From contig JABANN010000022.1 in NCBI GenBank assembly GCA_013115125.1, forward strand, positions 59,902 through 123,901: DNA of 64,000 nt. The letters run 5' to 3'. Under the pieces are notes generated by a model. That model did no database searches. It saw only the letters and a list, made by a program, of their open reading frames with translations, and was not told the DNA's origin. Made by a program: the position numbers and the translations under genes. This DNA comes from Perkinsus olseni. Its lineage: Eukaryota > Perkinsozoa > Perkinsida. Of the stretch, positions 12,001 to 23,341 are shown one piece after another. Position 1 is the first letter of the stretch. The number at the start of each line of letters is the position of its first letter.

Positions 12001-14953
12001 TGTAGTACCTTGGATACAATATCCTGATTCGTCTTGCTGGTATCCTTCAAGAAAAACTTGATAGCGGCTGTTAGTAGCTCCTGCTGTACGGCATAGGTCT
12101 CGCTGAAGAAGCCGTCCAGGAAGGACTAAAAACCAACAGCAGCAATGCGAAAACGCAATACAAGGCGGAGGACCGTCAGAAAAAGTACAGCAGTATAAAA
12201 CGACAGTATACCGAACAGTATGTCCTCATTCTCTAACATTAAATCCACACAGGCTCGGGCGCCACAAATACCATCCCAAAAATGGATGACTATAAGACTA
12301 AATGACTGTACACGGAGGTTAACGAAGAAGCTGATGACTTTAATTCTTGTACCAACGGACGATCATTCGAGAGAGTAAAGAACCTTATCATACCCCCTTA
12401 CATATAGCAGATCTCCCGCATTCTCGATCCTGTCTGGATACTCCCCCAATATCCATATCATAGCCTCCTTTGCCTCTGGTTTGGCCAAGGACTCCAAGTT
12501 CTCACACAATGGGCCAATAACGAACTCATACTTCCCGGGGTACTTCCTGAGAGAGGAACGCACGGTATATGCTTACGCCAGATACGTACAACTATGATAT
12601 ACGTAGAAGGCGTACGGCACTCCGACGAACTCAGTTCCTCCGAGCCAGCGAGTCGGAATTTCCTATCATATCCCCCTCCACAAAAACATCGAGGCCGTGC
12701 TGGTGAGCCACGAGTAACAAAAGACCACCCATATACAGCATCACACGATTCCCTGTATTGGTATGGATGACCGGTTGCCCCATCACTACCTGAAGACGTC
12801 GCGCATGGAGACAACAGACTCCTGCAGGACATAGTCAGCCCGGTGTTCGATAAGCTCGAGAATGGCATTAACACAGACATCCGCTGCAGCCTGTAGCTTG
12901 AGCGCTATCCGACCTGTCAAGAGGAAACGAAAAGTTGGTATGTACGCAAATCGAGTGAATACTCCAGTGAATGCATTAGGGGAAAAGAGGGCAAAACGCC
13001 CTCAAGAAGGTAGCGAGGCGAACTTCTGACGGACCCATCTCTCCGGCGTTATTACCAATGGAAGATACGGCCTTGCATGCAAATTCCAGGTCAACCTCAT
13101 TGGCATAGTCCACCAGCTCGGCTACCACTACATCAACATTCCGTTCATTCGCCAGCATTACTAAGGAGAAATAGGAGTTACGCAAGGAGTGGTATGAGAG
13201 GTTAGACACCTACCCATCACGTCTAGCTTCTCCATCTTAACATAGATAGGATCATTATACTTGCAGAAGAAAACTTTAACCTCCCTGAAACAAAACTCAT
13301 CTGCTTCGCTCCGCCGTTCCTGTAATTACTGCTACCATTACCCTTGCAAAACTATCGGCCTTTTCTGCACAATAAGTCTGATATTCCGCAAAGCAATGTA
13401 CCTAATAGATTGAGCCGCTCATCCCTTTCAGAAGGCTGCTCCTTTCTCTGGATGTTGCAGATGCAGCTGACACTTCGATAATTCTGATGAACACGCGGCG
13501 GCTGGACGAAACAGTACGAATATGCCGAATCTTCACGACGCATGCAGAGCCCTGATGCCTCGCTGATGCGCCGGCAGGTTTATGTACATTGCTACTATTT
13601 CCGTCGCGCTTCACTGCCCCACCCGATACGTACTGTATCTCTGGCTCCTGGGACAGGAGCGTGACCAGAGGGGCCGACAGCCTTCGGCACATAACTCTGA
13701 TCATGTCCGTGTTATTCAGCTTCTCCATCATCTTCATAATAACTTTTATAGCCGATAAAACCTGGCATGACCAGCTACGGTGGGCGATATTAGAAAAATT
13801 GACATTCGTGAGGGTAGAACCAACAACCATATCCACAGCAGCCCTCGCCTCTACCAACCCGCCATTCGAGAATACTACCACTGCTGAGTTGACATGGCTC
13901 AGCCTTGCCGATACCCGCTCTATCATCTCCTTAGCCTGCTTACTATCCTTCGGCTGGAACATGGTGATAGCATCCAGTATAATAACCTGCGCCCATTCCG
14001 TACCTAATTTCAGTCAACTTCTCCCATAGCAAGCCACCATGGCCCCAAACCATCCTACACTCGTTCAAGGCCAGTAACAAATTAGAGACGGTCTTCTCAT
14101 CCAAAGGCATCATCCGCTTCCCCGACTGTTGTTGCATCTCACATAAAGCGATAACTGCAGCGATAATGTTCACCCATACAAACTCTAGAGCAGCCATGCC
14201 AGTACTACCAGCGTTGGACACGACCATAGGGTTGGCGTCACTGAGCATGTCCTTAAGGACGGCTACGAAGCCCTGATCCTCTACCATGTCCGGTGAGATC
14301 TCGAAGAATTTAGAAATGCAGATTGCAGCAGTCTTCCGAACCTGGCGGTCGACTATCATTCCGAGCTTTACGTAGGCAAAGACCTACGTAGGGATCCTGG
14401 TCCTTACAGCATCTTCGTAGTGGCTCTAACAAGTACCTGTTACCCACACAGTGTGAGCCACACTGTATAATCTTCTCTCAGTTTCCCTCTTATTACTCTG
14501 TCATCTGTTCCAATTTGATACTGCCCATAGTCCTCACAGCTAAGGCCCGTATTAACGGGTTAGGGTCCATAGTATCCTTCCGGAACGTGTTGACGGCCAG
14601 TATAGCTAACTCAGGCTGACTCTTTGCGTAGTTGATCACGTATCTTAGGTCAAAGCTCATAGCCCACACCCCTCCTCTCCCACTTTACTACAAGTAAACT
14701 AGTTTCTTCACTTCAATACTGTTAGTTTGCATACAGTTAACTACGTCCGGGAAGAGCGGTGAGACATCCTTTCCTACAGTCATGGCTGCTATGACCTGCC
14801 ATCACCATAGCGCCCAGCCTGCCACTGACCTGTCATTAGTATTACCTTCTTGATCGCCTCCTTCTTCTTATCCTTATTAGGACTATTGAGCTCCTCCTTC
14901 AACTCGTGTATCTCTCCTCGCTTCGATGAGCTGAAGTATCGAGCGTCCCCCAT
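9086..14953 (-). CDS. Beta-adaptin, large subunit of an AP-1/AP-2 clathrin adaptor
   Basis: Many exons. Exon 1 (14953-14846) starts with ATG and encodes the N-terminus [20 protein letters not shown], diagnostic of AP-1/2 beta subunits. The HEAT-solenoid trunk follows: [20 protein letters not shown] and [16 protein letters not shown] (about 14540-14660), [20 protein letters not shown] (about 14290-14345), then [20 protein letters not shown] (about 13100-13160) and [20 protein letters not shown] (about 12490-12550). The hinge (about 11230-11420) is Ser/Asp/Glu-rich, and I see no obvious clathrin box. The appendage domain contains [15 protein letters not shown] (about 10590-10640) and [11 protein letters not shown] (about 9850-9890), ending at the TGA 9088-9086. 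The protein selects cargo and recruits clathrin at TGN/endosome or plasma membrane. AP-1 versus AP-2 cannot be decided, as many protists share one beta. Not every exon edge was resolved. Confidence 0.88.
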
Positions 14954-15373
14954 TATAAAAACAACAACAACTTCCAGTGAGCAGTATCGGCCCTGCCGTC
15001 CACACTAAAGGCAACGACACCGAAGATCGACTTCTGCAACGCAGTGGCTCAGTGGTTTTCATCCTAGCCGGAGAAGACACGACGGCGGTCCATCATTTTT
15101 TGGTCGATTACAATGGCGCGCGCGATATTGCTTCGGTGATTGAGATACCGTTCATTCGTTCTCGGCACACACGCGCTTGAAGTACTGGACTTCTGATTCA
15201 GCGAATCTTTATGTCGTATACTACCCACGACACGGTGTGGGAATTAGATGTCTCCTCGGGAGTTTGTTCAGTAATTCTCTTTCCCGGCGGTAGAGACAGG
15301 AGCTTTCCACGACGTGCCCGTAGTTCGTCCATCTCGCCGCAGTAGTATTTGGTTTACGCAAGCTCTCTCATTC
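14954..15373. other. Divergent intergenic region (beta-adaptin / cytochrome b5)
   Basis: About 420 nt separate the divergent starts of the beta-adaptin gene (-) and the cytochrome b5 gene (+). It must hold both promoters and 5' UTRs. A short purine/AC-rich run lies just before the adaptin ATG. An in-frame ATG at 15314 could extend cytochrome b5 by 20 residues. No TATA box or conserved motif is convincing. Confidence 0.5.
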
Positions 15374-15616
15374 ATGTCTCAGAAGTCTTACACCGCTGCT
15401 GAAGTCGCTGCTCACAACGCCGAGGGTGATTGCTGGGTTATCATCGGTGATGAGGTTTACGACGTCACCGAGTTCTTGCCTGACCACCCCGGTGGAAAGA
15501 AGGCGATTCTGTTGTTTGCCGGCAAGGATGCGACCGAGGAATTCGACATGCTCCACGAGCGTAGGGTTATCAAGAAGTACGCCCCTAAGGCACACAAAGG
15601 CAAGCTCGCCAAGTAA
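15374..15616 (+). CDS. Cytochrome b5 (short, soluble form)
   Basis: A single-exon 80-residue protein with a complete cytochrome b5 fold. The first haem-ligand His lies in [13 protein letters not shown] and the second in [30 protein letters not shown] is the usual core strand. The '[13 protein letters not shown]' wording resembles the b5 domain of flavocytochrome b2 more than microsomal b5. There is no C-terminal hydrophobic anchor, so the product should be soluble. It probably passes electrons to desaturases, hydroxylases or sulfite/nitrate-type enzymes; the partner cannot be read here. The start at 15374 gives the family-typical N-terminus; an upstream in-frame ATG at 15314 would add an Arg/Ser-rich 20-residue leader that could be a targeting signal. 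Confidence 0.88.
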   Translation: MSQKSYTAAEVAAHNAEGDCWVIIGDEVYDVTEFLPDHPGGKKAILLFAGKDATEEFDMLHERRVIKKYAPKAHKGKLAK

Positions 15617-16480
15617 AGTGGCATTACGAGCTGGTCCTGAGTCCCGTTACCGCAGAGGTGACGAGAGATTTGTTGACAAGTGGCTGTTATCATTACGTTT
15701 TATATCACTAGCTGCATCAACTTTTTATATTTAATATATTAGTTTTTGAGTTAAGTCAAATCAAAAGGCTTACATGGAGCAGAGGCACTGAAGGACAAAT
15801 CAGAGAAGGGCATTGAGTGGTCTGGGGACTTCATCATGACAAATGATTCTTGAGGGAGTGAATCCCGACATCTGGTTGAAGCGCGTAGGTTGAGTAACTT
15901 ATTTCTCATATCCATTACCGGAATGAGTCAGACATTTGATCTCACCAGGTCTTCACTTTGTTGTCATCTATTGTGATAGCTAGTTTATACCACATGCTCG
16001 GATCGCAACCTACATCCCATCATCAATATGGATAGATGTGGGAGTTGGGCTGGCATGACTGGTAATCAAGAGTTTCTCTGAGTTATATTATCGGTTGGTA
16101 TCAGTATCCTTATTGGTGCATGCCCGGTGTATCGATTCTTCCGGGAGTGTGATTCTCATGGAACCTCAGCTTTGTGTCACAAGACCCATACTCAATTTTG
16201 CCTACCACTTTTTCTTATCGGCAACTCCTCGTCATCAGAGCAGAATGAACGAGCATTGCGTTTCTGTCTCGTTCACGTCGCCTTAGTATGAAGGATGCCT
16301 GACTGTTTAACGCAATGGTTCCTTATTATAAATACAATTATGCGAGGCAGGCAAAACACCACTGTTGTTACCCCCAAAAATATAGCCTATGATGCCTCTA
16401 TCACAGCTTAGGTGCGCAACAGAAAATAACCATCAGCCTTGAGCCGTGAAAATAAATCTTGCCCCTCCCTACCGAGACAG
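15617..16480. other. Convergent intergenic region (cytochrome b5 / ALAS 3' ends)
   Basis: About 860 nt lie between two convergent genes. The sequence just after the cytochrome b5 stop becomes AT-rich (about 15690-15750), consistent with 3' UTR and polyadenylation. I find no protein-like frame and no RNA gene. Confidence 0.5.
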
Positions 16481-18004
16481 TTAATGGACGACGTCCGCTG
16501 TCTGCATCTGTCTCGATATCCCAAGCTCATCGAAGGTGCGATCAAGAGCATCAACCAGCATGTCCAAATCTTCCTCACTGTGGAGAGGTCCAGGCGTGAC
16601 GCGAATACGCTCGGTACCACGGTCCACGGTAGGGTAGTTGATGGGCTGTAGGTATATACCGTACTCAGCCAGCAACTTGTCGGTGAGTTCCTTCACCTTG
16701 ACTGGATCTCTAACCAGAACAGGAACGATATGGCTAGGACTGTTCATTAATGGCAACCCTCTAGCAGCCAGCTTTGCCTTCAGTTGCTTAGCACGGAGCT
16801 GTTGTAGCTCTCTCTCTATTTTAGAATACCTCAGATGGGACACAGCGGCAAGACCACCAGCAGCCACCACCGGAGGGACCGCAGTGGTGAAGATGAAACC
16901 TGCGGCATACGACCGGACACAGTCTACAAAGCTCGACGATGCCGCTATGTATCCACCAAAAACGCCATACGCCTTGCCAAGCGTGCCGGAGATGATATCA
17001 ATCCTGTCCAGAACACCATCTCGCTCGGCTATACCAGCGCCGTGCTCGCCGTACATGCCCACAGCATGAACCTCATCACAAAAGGTCATGGCGTTGTACT
17101 TGTCCGCCAAGTCACATATCGCTTCCATAGGAGCAATACCACCAGACATAGAATACACCGACTCGAAGACTATCATCTTGGGACGGTCAAGAGGCGTCGC
17201 AGCAAGGATGGACTCGAGATGGGCGATGTCGTTATGGCGATAAATTTTCTTCTCGCACTTAGAGTGTCTTATACCTTGAATCATCGAAGCATGGTTGCCA
17301 GCATCAGAGATCATCAGACAGTCGGGTATGATCTTGCCGACAGCGGACAGGGCTGCTTCGTTCGCAACAAACCCGCTTGACATCACCAATGCGGCTTCCT
17401 TCGAGTGATTCTCGGCCAAGGTCCTCTCGAGCTCGACATGAAACTTGGTCGTACCGGAGATGTTTCTGGTCCCGCCAGCACCGGTACCACTCATATTGAT
17501 AGCCTCGTGAGAAGCCTCGATAACCTTGGGATGCTGACCCATACCGAGGTAGTCGTTGGAGCAGAAGATCTTGATCGGCCTACCCTCCTTGACGTCATGG
17601 TTCAAGCCGTGGAAGGTGGCGTTAGGGAAGCTACCACAATGCCTCTGCAGGTTGGCGAAGTAGCGATATCGGCCTTCTTCTTGAAGCTTCTCGATGTTGA
17701 ACCTGAACTTAGCCTCATACATGTTGTCCTTGCGAGTGATCAGAGCCTCGTCAAAGGCCGGCTTCTTCGTATCATCTTGAATCACGACTGGCTTCTGCAC
17801 TGCCCTCATGACCGGACAGGCATGAGCCATGGCCTCCAGTGTAGAAGGGTCGGGGCTGTTGGAGACCTTGGCGAAGAACGGGCACATTGTCTTGACCTCT
17901 GAGAGCTTGACATTGATAGGGGTGTTGGCGGCCTCGGCAGCAGCAGCAGCAGCACGGCAGGCACTGCGCGTAGCCGCACTGGCAGCTTTGCAGGTGACGC
18001 TCAT
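16481..18004 (-). CDS. ALAS: 5-aminolevulinate synthase
   Basis: An intronless 507-residue frame. This PLP enzyme condenses glycine with succinyl-CoA, the first step of haem synthesis, in the mitochondrial matrix. The catalytic core is complete: [13 protein letters not shown] (substrate loop), [41 protein letters not shown], and the PLP lysine in [17 protein letters not shown]. The first 30 residues are Ala/Arg-rich without acids until Glu, a plausible transit peptide. Two Cys-Pro pairs follow, in MCPFFAKV (about residue 41) and ACPVMRAV (about residue 65), in the position of the haem-regulatory motifs of animal ALAS. This suggests feedback by haem. Apicomplexans and perkinsids use this Shemin-type route. 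Confidence 0.96.
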   Translation of the reverse strand: MSVTCKAASAATRSACRAAAAAAEAANTPINVKLSEVKTMCPFFAKVSNSPDPSTLEAMAHACPVMRAVQKPVVIQDDTKKPAFDEALITRKDNMYEAKFRFNIEKLQEEGRYRYFANLQRHCGSFPNATFHGLNHDVKEGRPIKIFCSNDYLGMGQHPKVIEASHEAINMSGTGAGGTRNISGTTKFHVELERTLAENHSKEAALVMSSGFVANEAALSAVGKIIPDCLMISDAGNHASMIQGIRHSKCEKKIYRHNDIAHLESILAATPLDRPKMIVFESVYSMSGGIAPMEAICDLADKYNAMTFCDEVHAVGMYGEHGAGIAERDGVLDRIDIISGTLGKAYGVFGGYIAASSSFVDCVRSYAAGFIFTTAVPPVVAAGGLAAVSHLRYSKIERELQQLRAKQLKAKLAARGLPLMNSPSHIVPVLVRDPVKVKELTDKLLAEYGIYLQPINYPTVDRGTERIRVTPGPLHSEEDLDMLVDALDRTFDELGISRQMQTADVVH

Positions 18005-19074
18005 CGTCGAAAGTATAAACTGAAACGAGTGACGCTTGGGAGCCCAAGAACAACAAAACTGATTTGTGAACAGCCGCGTCTCCGAGACAAACTAGTGGGC
18101 CTCACCCGAATCGACGAGAAATGAGGTGGTTCCTCGAATGTACATTAGAGGATCCAGCAAGGTTACGATATTACGGCGGTGAGGTTCATTCCAACACCCA
18201 ACGAGAAGCCCGAACAGAAACACAGTCGGCTCGGCCGAACGCATCGTCTTGTCCATGACGCGCAGTGCGCAGTGGAGGAAACACGAGACTGAGCAAGATC
18301 TCAAGGTTTTGACTTGACGCGTGCGCACCATGATGGTCATCTCGTTTTCTCATGTTGTGCCGGGCGGGAACATCTACGGCCGGTCGTGAGGTGCGGAGCA
18401 GCTAGAGGAGGATGCGAACCCTATACAAGCGTGCTCCACTCGACGCCGCCTTTTCTGAGAAGTATCACGACCACTTCATGGCTTGAATACAGGTTGGTGA
18501 GCATCTGAGTTTCTGGCAACCGTATTCCTATGGAGACCACCTAGAGTAGGAATCGGCGGAGGGATGTAAACCGCGGTCTAGCCAACCTTAACTTGCTATG
18601 GCCCATAGTCGCCCTCTGCGCCTTGCGTCTTGTAGCTAATGGGTTCCTCATACGCCTATCGCGGAGGGGAGGGACTTCCATCGCGAGGTGTTTACCGTAA
18701 ATTTCGATCCCGAACACGCGTCATTAACCGAAATTTTGGTAGGAAAATGGTGTTTCAGAAATGCTCTATACCGCGGAGCCGGTGCTAGGATGAACAACAG
18801 TAGGCTGCATTCACAACACTGAATGCTTCAACCATGCCGCAACGGCCCCGAGTAGCAGAGGGGCCCCCTCTGAGGGGGCATCAAGACCAGTTGATGCTCG
18901 GACTCGCTTCGATGATACCGAAGTTGTTGAGTTTAGTATTCACCGGGGAGTGATGGATTCGGAGGCGTGTTGCCGTGGAGCAAGCGGCATCAAGTTGGGT
19001 TTCAAGGGAGTGAGGGTTGGCGGGCTAGTGATTCGCCGGCCTCCTAGGGCCTTCCCATGATCATGTTTTACTGA
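18005..19074. other. Divergent intergenic region (ALAS / ion channel)
   Basis: About 1.07 kb separate the two divergent starts. No coding frame looks real. At 18857-18871 there is a short GC palindrome (AGAGGGG, C, CCCCTCT) followed by a further G run. Promoters for both genes should lie here; I cannot place them. Confidence 0.45.
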
Positions 19075-22000
19075 ATGGCGGAATCAGCACCTGTACAAGT
19101 GGATCGTCACAACTCAGAGTCCGATTCTGAAGAACTTGGCAACCACGCAAGAACACGGACCTTGCCTGGCGGGATCTCGTTCGGATCTCTTCAAAGCTCC
19201 AGCAGGCAGAACTCCAGTTGTAAGCTCTGCCGGAACAGCCGAGCATTGACGCTAACAACTGCGTGTAGCTCCTCCTATTTGTGTCAGCGAATGATGGTAT
19301 GACGGATGACGACGGGCACCTAGAGGCCAATGACCGATTCGATGAGATCTGTCCTGGCAACGGGGCCGACTTGAGGTACCGTACTGAGTAAGTAACTTGC
19401 TATTTTCGTATCCCTCAGGCAAAGTAGGCACAGCGAGCGGCGACTCAGTTTCGGCAGAGTTGGAGTGATGAAGACCGAATTGCCGGCTGATATTGCCCGT
19501 TCAATATCCCTCGTTAAGAGGCTTGATGAGGTGGTAGAGCCTCGCTAGTACTTTGATGAATGCCAGTGTGCCAGGTGCGGCGGACGACGGAGTTCGCTAA
19601 TCAACGAGCAAAGCTTCGACGGCCGCCGATGGACCTGTTTTCTCGAGGCATGGCCGACCCCAAATCGAAGGTTGCATTGCTAGCGAGTGATAGTCGATTC
19701 CAGGTGGACCATGGGGTCTCGAATCTCCTCTCTATAATAGAACCGTGCGCACCTGCGCTAGCTGAATGTAGCTCAGATATGGCGTGAAATTCCCATTCGG
19801 TTATGAGCCGTGGGTGGTAGACTCCTGATGACGCTGATCCTTGCGGATCTCATCCCAAACCATCGGCCGAAGGGCATCCTCCCCCTCTCAGAATTGGGCC
19901 CTAGTCGTCATCGTTCTCAATGCCGTATGGATCGGTATCGATGAAGATCACAATTATAAGGGGTCGGGTATACCAGTAAGATCCTCATCAACTAGATTCC
20001 TCTCCTTACTCAGCATGCATTTTTTTTTCCACCTCTCAGCTTGTCGTCTTCGACGTCGGAGAGCATATCTTTGGCTTTTGTTTCACCTTTGAGATCCTCG
20101 TCCGTATCCTTGCCTACCGCAAAAAGGCAGATTTCTTCAACGACAAGCACTTGAGATTGTGGAACATATTCGACCTATGCCTGGTAGGCTATCTCTTAAA
20201 GGGTTCGCCTGGCTCGGCTCCGCCCCACTACTTCGTCGTGGCGACTTCGTCCTTCAGGTGGTCATGATGGTCATTGAGATCTGGGTGTTACTAATCCTCG
20301 ACGCCGATGCATCGACCCTGGGCAGCCTCAGCGTCCTTCGGCTACTCCGATTGCTTCGAATCACTCGTGTCTTCAGTAGCCCCTCGCTGCCTGGCGTTGT
20401 GGAAAATGTCTATTCTCAGGAATGGTCCCCGAGCTCGGTATGATGGTTAAGTCCATGGCAGCAGCCGCTCGGTCCGTCAGCAGTACTCTAGCTATCATAC
20501 TCGCTCTAATGTAGGCCGATGAGTCGTTCTTTTTCTACCGGTGTTGTCGCTATTCGGTACGTATTCGCTATTATACTCACCAACTGGGCGAAGGGCTCTG
20601 AGGAGAGGTTGATCAAAGAGGTGGACGGAGTACCAGGATTCTTCGACGATATGTACGGTACTATTCCCAAAAGCATGCTCACGTTGTGGCAGGTAGGTGA
20701 TGTCCTGATGGCGTCTTGAGAGCTCCGCTTTCGGCAGGTGTTAGTTTTTGATGATACTTTTTCGCTCATCCGGGCTACACTGAGTGAAGGGCCTGCGTGA
20801 GGGGCCCCCATGCTCACAGGCGGGTCGTCAGCGAGTGTTGAAACTATCGTCAGGTGCGGAGCCCTCCTTCTCATATTCATAATGCTCGGGGCGTTCATGA
20901 TCCTCAACATCCTCATCGGTGTCATCTGTGAAATCGTCTCGGGCACGACAGAGACAGAGAAAGACAAGCTCTTGCGGGAGCGGATAGTTGAAGTAGAGTT
21001 TCGCCTAAAGGCACACCACTTCGCTCCGCTGACAGGTATTCGATGCCATGGATGTCGACGGCTCGGGCACTCTCACAGAGAATGAGTTCAACGCTCAAGC
21101 GGCCTCTCGACTGCAGAAGCTCGGAGTTGACGAGGTGGGCGTTAGCTTCATTCATGCTATGGGAATGTTGCATCATACGGATACCTGAGCACGCAACGTG
21201 AACGTGAAACGTAAACAGTTCTTCGCGTGGATTTCTGTATACCGGTGTACTTAGAATTAGCCCGAGCAGGAGCTTGACAATAACTTCTGTGGCAAGAACT
21301 CACCCTTGGCTGTATCGTATCAAGCGCATATCTGTTCCAATCGTGGTAGACACGGGTTATAGGTCAAAACTATAGAGTCGCTATTCGCACTGTCCCACGA
21401 AAGTATGTCACTGATAGGCTTGGGAGAGCTGAACCGTTCCGATGAATGGGAGCTGCTGAGTGCGCTTAGCTATCGGGCTGACTTCAGTAGGCATAATAAT
21501 GACAACACAAAGGGCTGTGCTCATTGTACTATCAGACAGAGGCCAGCTAGCCTCCAGGGAGACTAGTTCAACGGGAGTGAATTACCGAGAGAGATCCAAC
21601 AACCGGGCTACAGGTCGATCGGTACTTTCGCCGGGGCCGGCAGACGGGACCCCAGGTCGCTCTAGTGTCGATCACGGGGCTTATCACAAGCCACTCGTCA
21701 GCAAGTCAAGAGTCGAGACTTATCGTGGTCTCTGTCTTCCCCCACTCTGCTCGCGCAGACTAACGCGGTTTAAGGGTGTCCAGATGGGTGGAGGATCTCC
21801 TCCAACGAAGTACCCGAGTCATCGGGCTTCGGTACAGTCAGTGTTGAGCTTTGGACTGAACTGATCGTGATGACTTTTCGGCGCCGAGTGTTTCTATTAG
21901 GGAACCTCGCTGCGGGGAGTAGACGGAGCTGTCGCACAGACCCTTCGGTATGGGCGTTCTTCAGGACGTGGTCGCGGTGGCCTTCCAAATAATCGATTCG

Positions 22001-22297
22001 TCCGGTCACGGCTGTATCGACCAGGACGAGTTCGTCCAGATGTTGCTGAAGATGCTACACCCTCCGACCACCCAAGATCTACTCCTACTGCAGAAGAACC
22101 TGACCATGGTCCAGACCCTCCTAGCCGAGTATATACAGAGAGCCTCTATTCGTCATCAGAGGCTAGAAGCGAAGCTCGATAGCCTGAGGGGCAGGCAGGG
22201 CTCTGCCGAATCGACGAGGTTCGGCTCGGACCGGATGTCGAGTACGGCGTCGTTGGAGACTCGAGAGGCGGTCCATCAGCTTCTAGGGGAAAAGTGA
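19075..22297 (+). CDS. Single-domain voltage-gated cation channel with C-terminal EF-hands
   Basis: A multi-exon gene; the chosen ATG at 19075 opens an acidic/Ser-rich N-terminus. Transmembrane segments follow: WALVVIVLNAVWIGI (S1, about 19898-19942), an S2 with HIFGFCFTFEILVRIL (about 20063-20110), an S4 with regularly spaced Arg (SVLRLLRLLRITRVF, 20330-20374), S5 (about 20485-20590), a pore loop and S6 (LLLIFIMLGAFMILNILIGV, about 20860-20930). The pore reads LTLWQ, an intron, then VLVFDDTF (20738-20761). After S6 come two EF-hand loops, DVDGSGTLTENE (21051-21086) and DSSGHGCIDQDE (21995-22030), and a final coiled coil. One six-TM repeat plus EF-hands matches the single-domain NaV/CaV-related channels of protists (EukCat-type). 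Exons between 19300 and 19850 are uncertain. Confidence 0.8.
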
Positions 22298-23341
22298 TCC
22301 ATGCATGAATTCAACCTTACTAATGCTCAGCTCCGTGGATATTTGTTACAGTATAAGGCTGTGAGTATCGACAAGTGTTGTGTGGTGAGTTGAGGCTGGG
22401 TAGCGAGGAAGGCACCGTCTTGCCGGACCGACGCGAATGGATTGCCCGTCCCTGGCTGAATCCACCCACTTCCATCAGCACCAACACTCATGCTGTTGAG
22501 TTGTGGTATGAGTGAGAGTATGCTACCGCCATGAGTCTAATTGTGTTTCCATCCGGCAGTCATGCTGTGTGGCAACTGTACGTCATGTTTAAGCTACGCG
22601 CATCACATCTTTTTGTGCGACATGTACGTTTGTGCGTCAACACGTCCCTGCACTCGCGTGCGCTGCTAACCAATCTTCGCCGGAAGCATTACAGTAGAGA
22701 CCGCACACCCTTGAGTCGAAGTGGAATCTTGCCCTCCTTAGAGGCTTCCGAATCGTCAGTCGTAGACAGCTTCCCTACCACCACATCTGTCACAGCATCC
22801 TTCAGTGTCCTCATTTCTTATTGATATGGTACGCGTACAAGTCGCAGGTGCAGAGGGCCTCTTTGGCGTCTGACGTGAATCCCCAACAGACACAGCCACT
22901 GATCCGTCGACCATGAATATAATCTCTCGGCGTTGGTCATAACTCAGCCTACAGTCCGTCCCACGCAGTTCTCAGTGCGACGGAAGTCTACTTTCCATAT
23001 TATACTTGACTACCCGCCACTCGACAAGCAAGAGCTTTCAACTTCGCCACCTGACTGTGGATGCATCCCTCTTGCTATGCGGCCTGCAGGCTGCATCTTC
23101 TTACATACGCTTGCCTCGATTACCTGGCCCAGGAGACAGATCCGTGTCCGCGTGCAAGATAGCACCTGTTCCGCCCACACGTGTACGGCGGGGGGAGCTC
23201 AGAACAGGCCGCGTGTGTGGCGCATGCTCTGGCTCTTCGGGTTATGAGAATGACTCATGGTACTGCATTTGTGATATTCTTTTCTCCCGCTTCAAGCGGG
23301 CCGCTTGCTCGCATTGTTCCATCTCCAGTTCATCTAGTCCC
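22298..23341. other. Intergenic region, no recognisable gene
   Basis: About 1.04 kb lie between the channel stop and the mannosidase start. Short frames exist but none has protein-like composition or plausible splice joins. It presumably holds the channel 3' UTR and the mannosidase promoter. Confidence 0.45.

Noticed and set aside
16638-17902. Long plus-strand frames over the ALAS gene
   Set aside because: Antisense shadows of a complete, intronless ALAS; no protein-like conservation.
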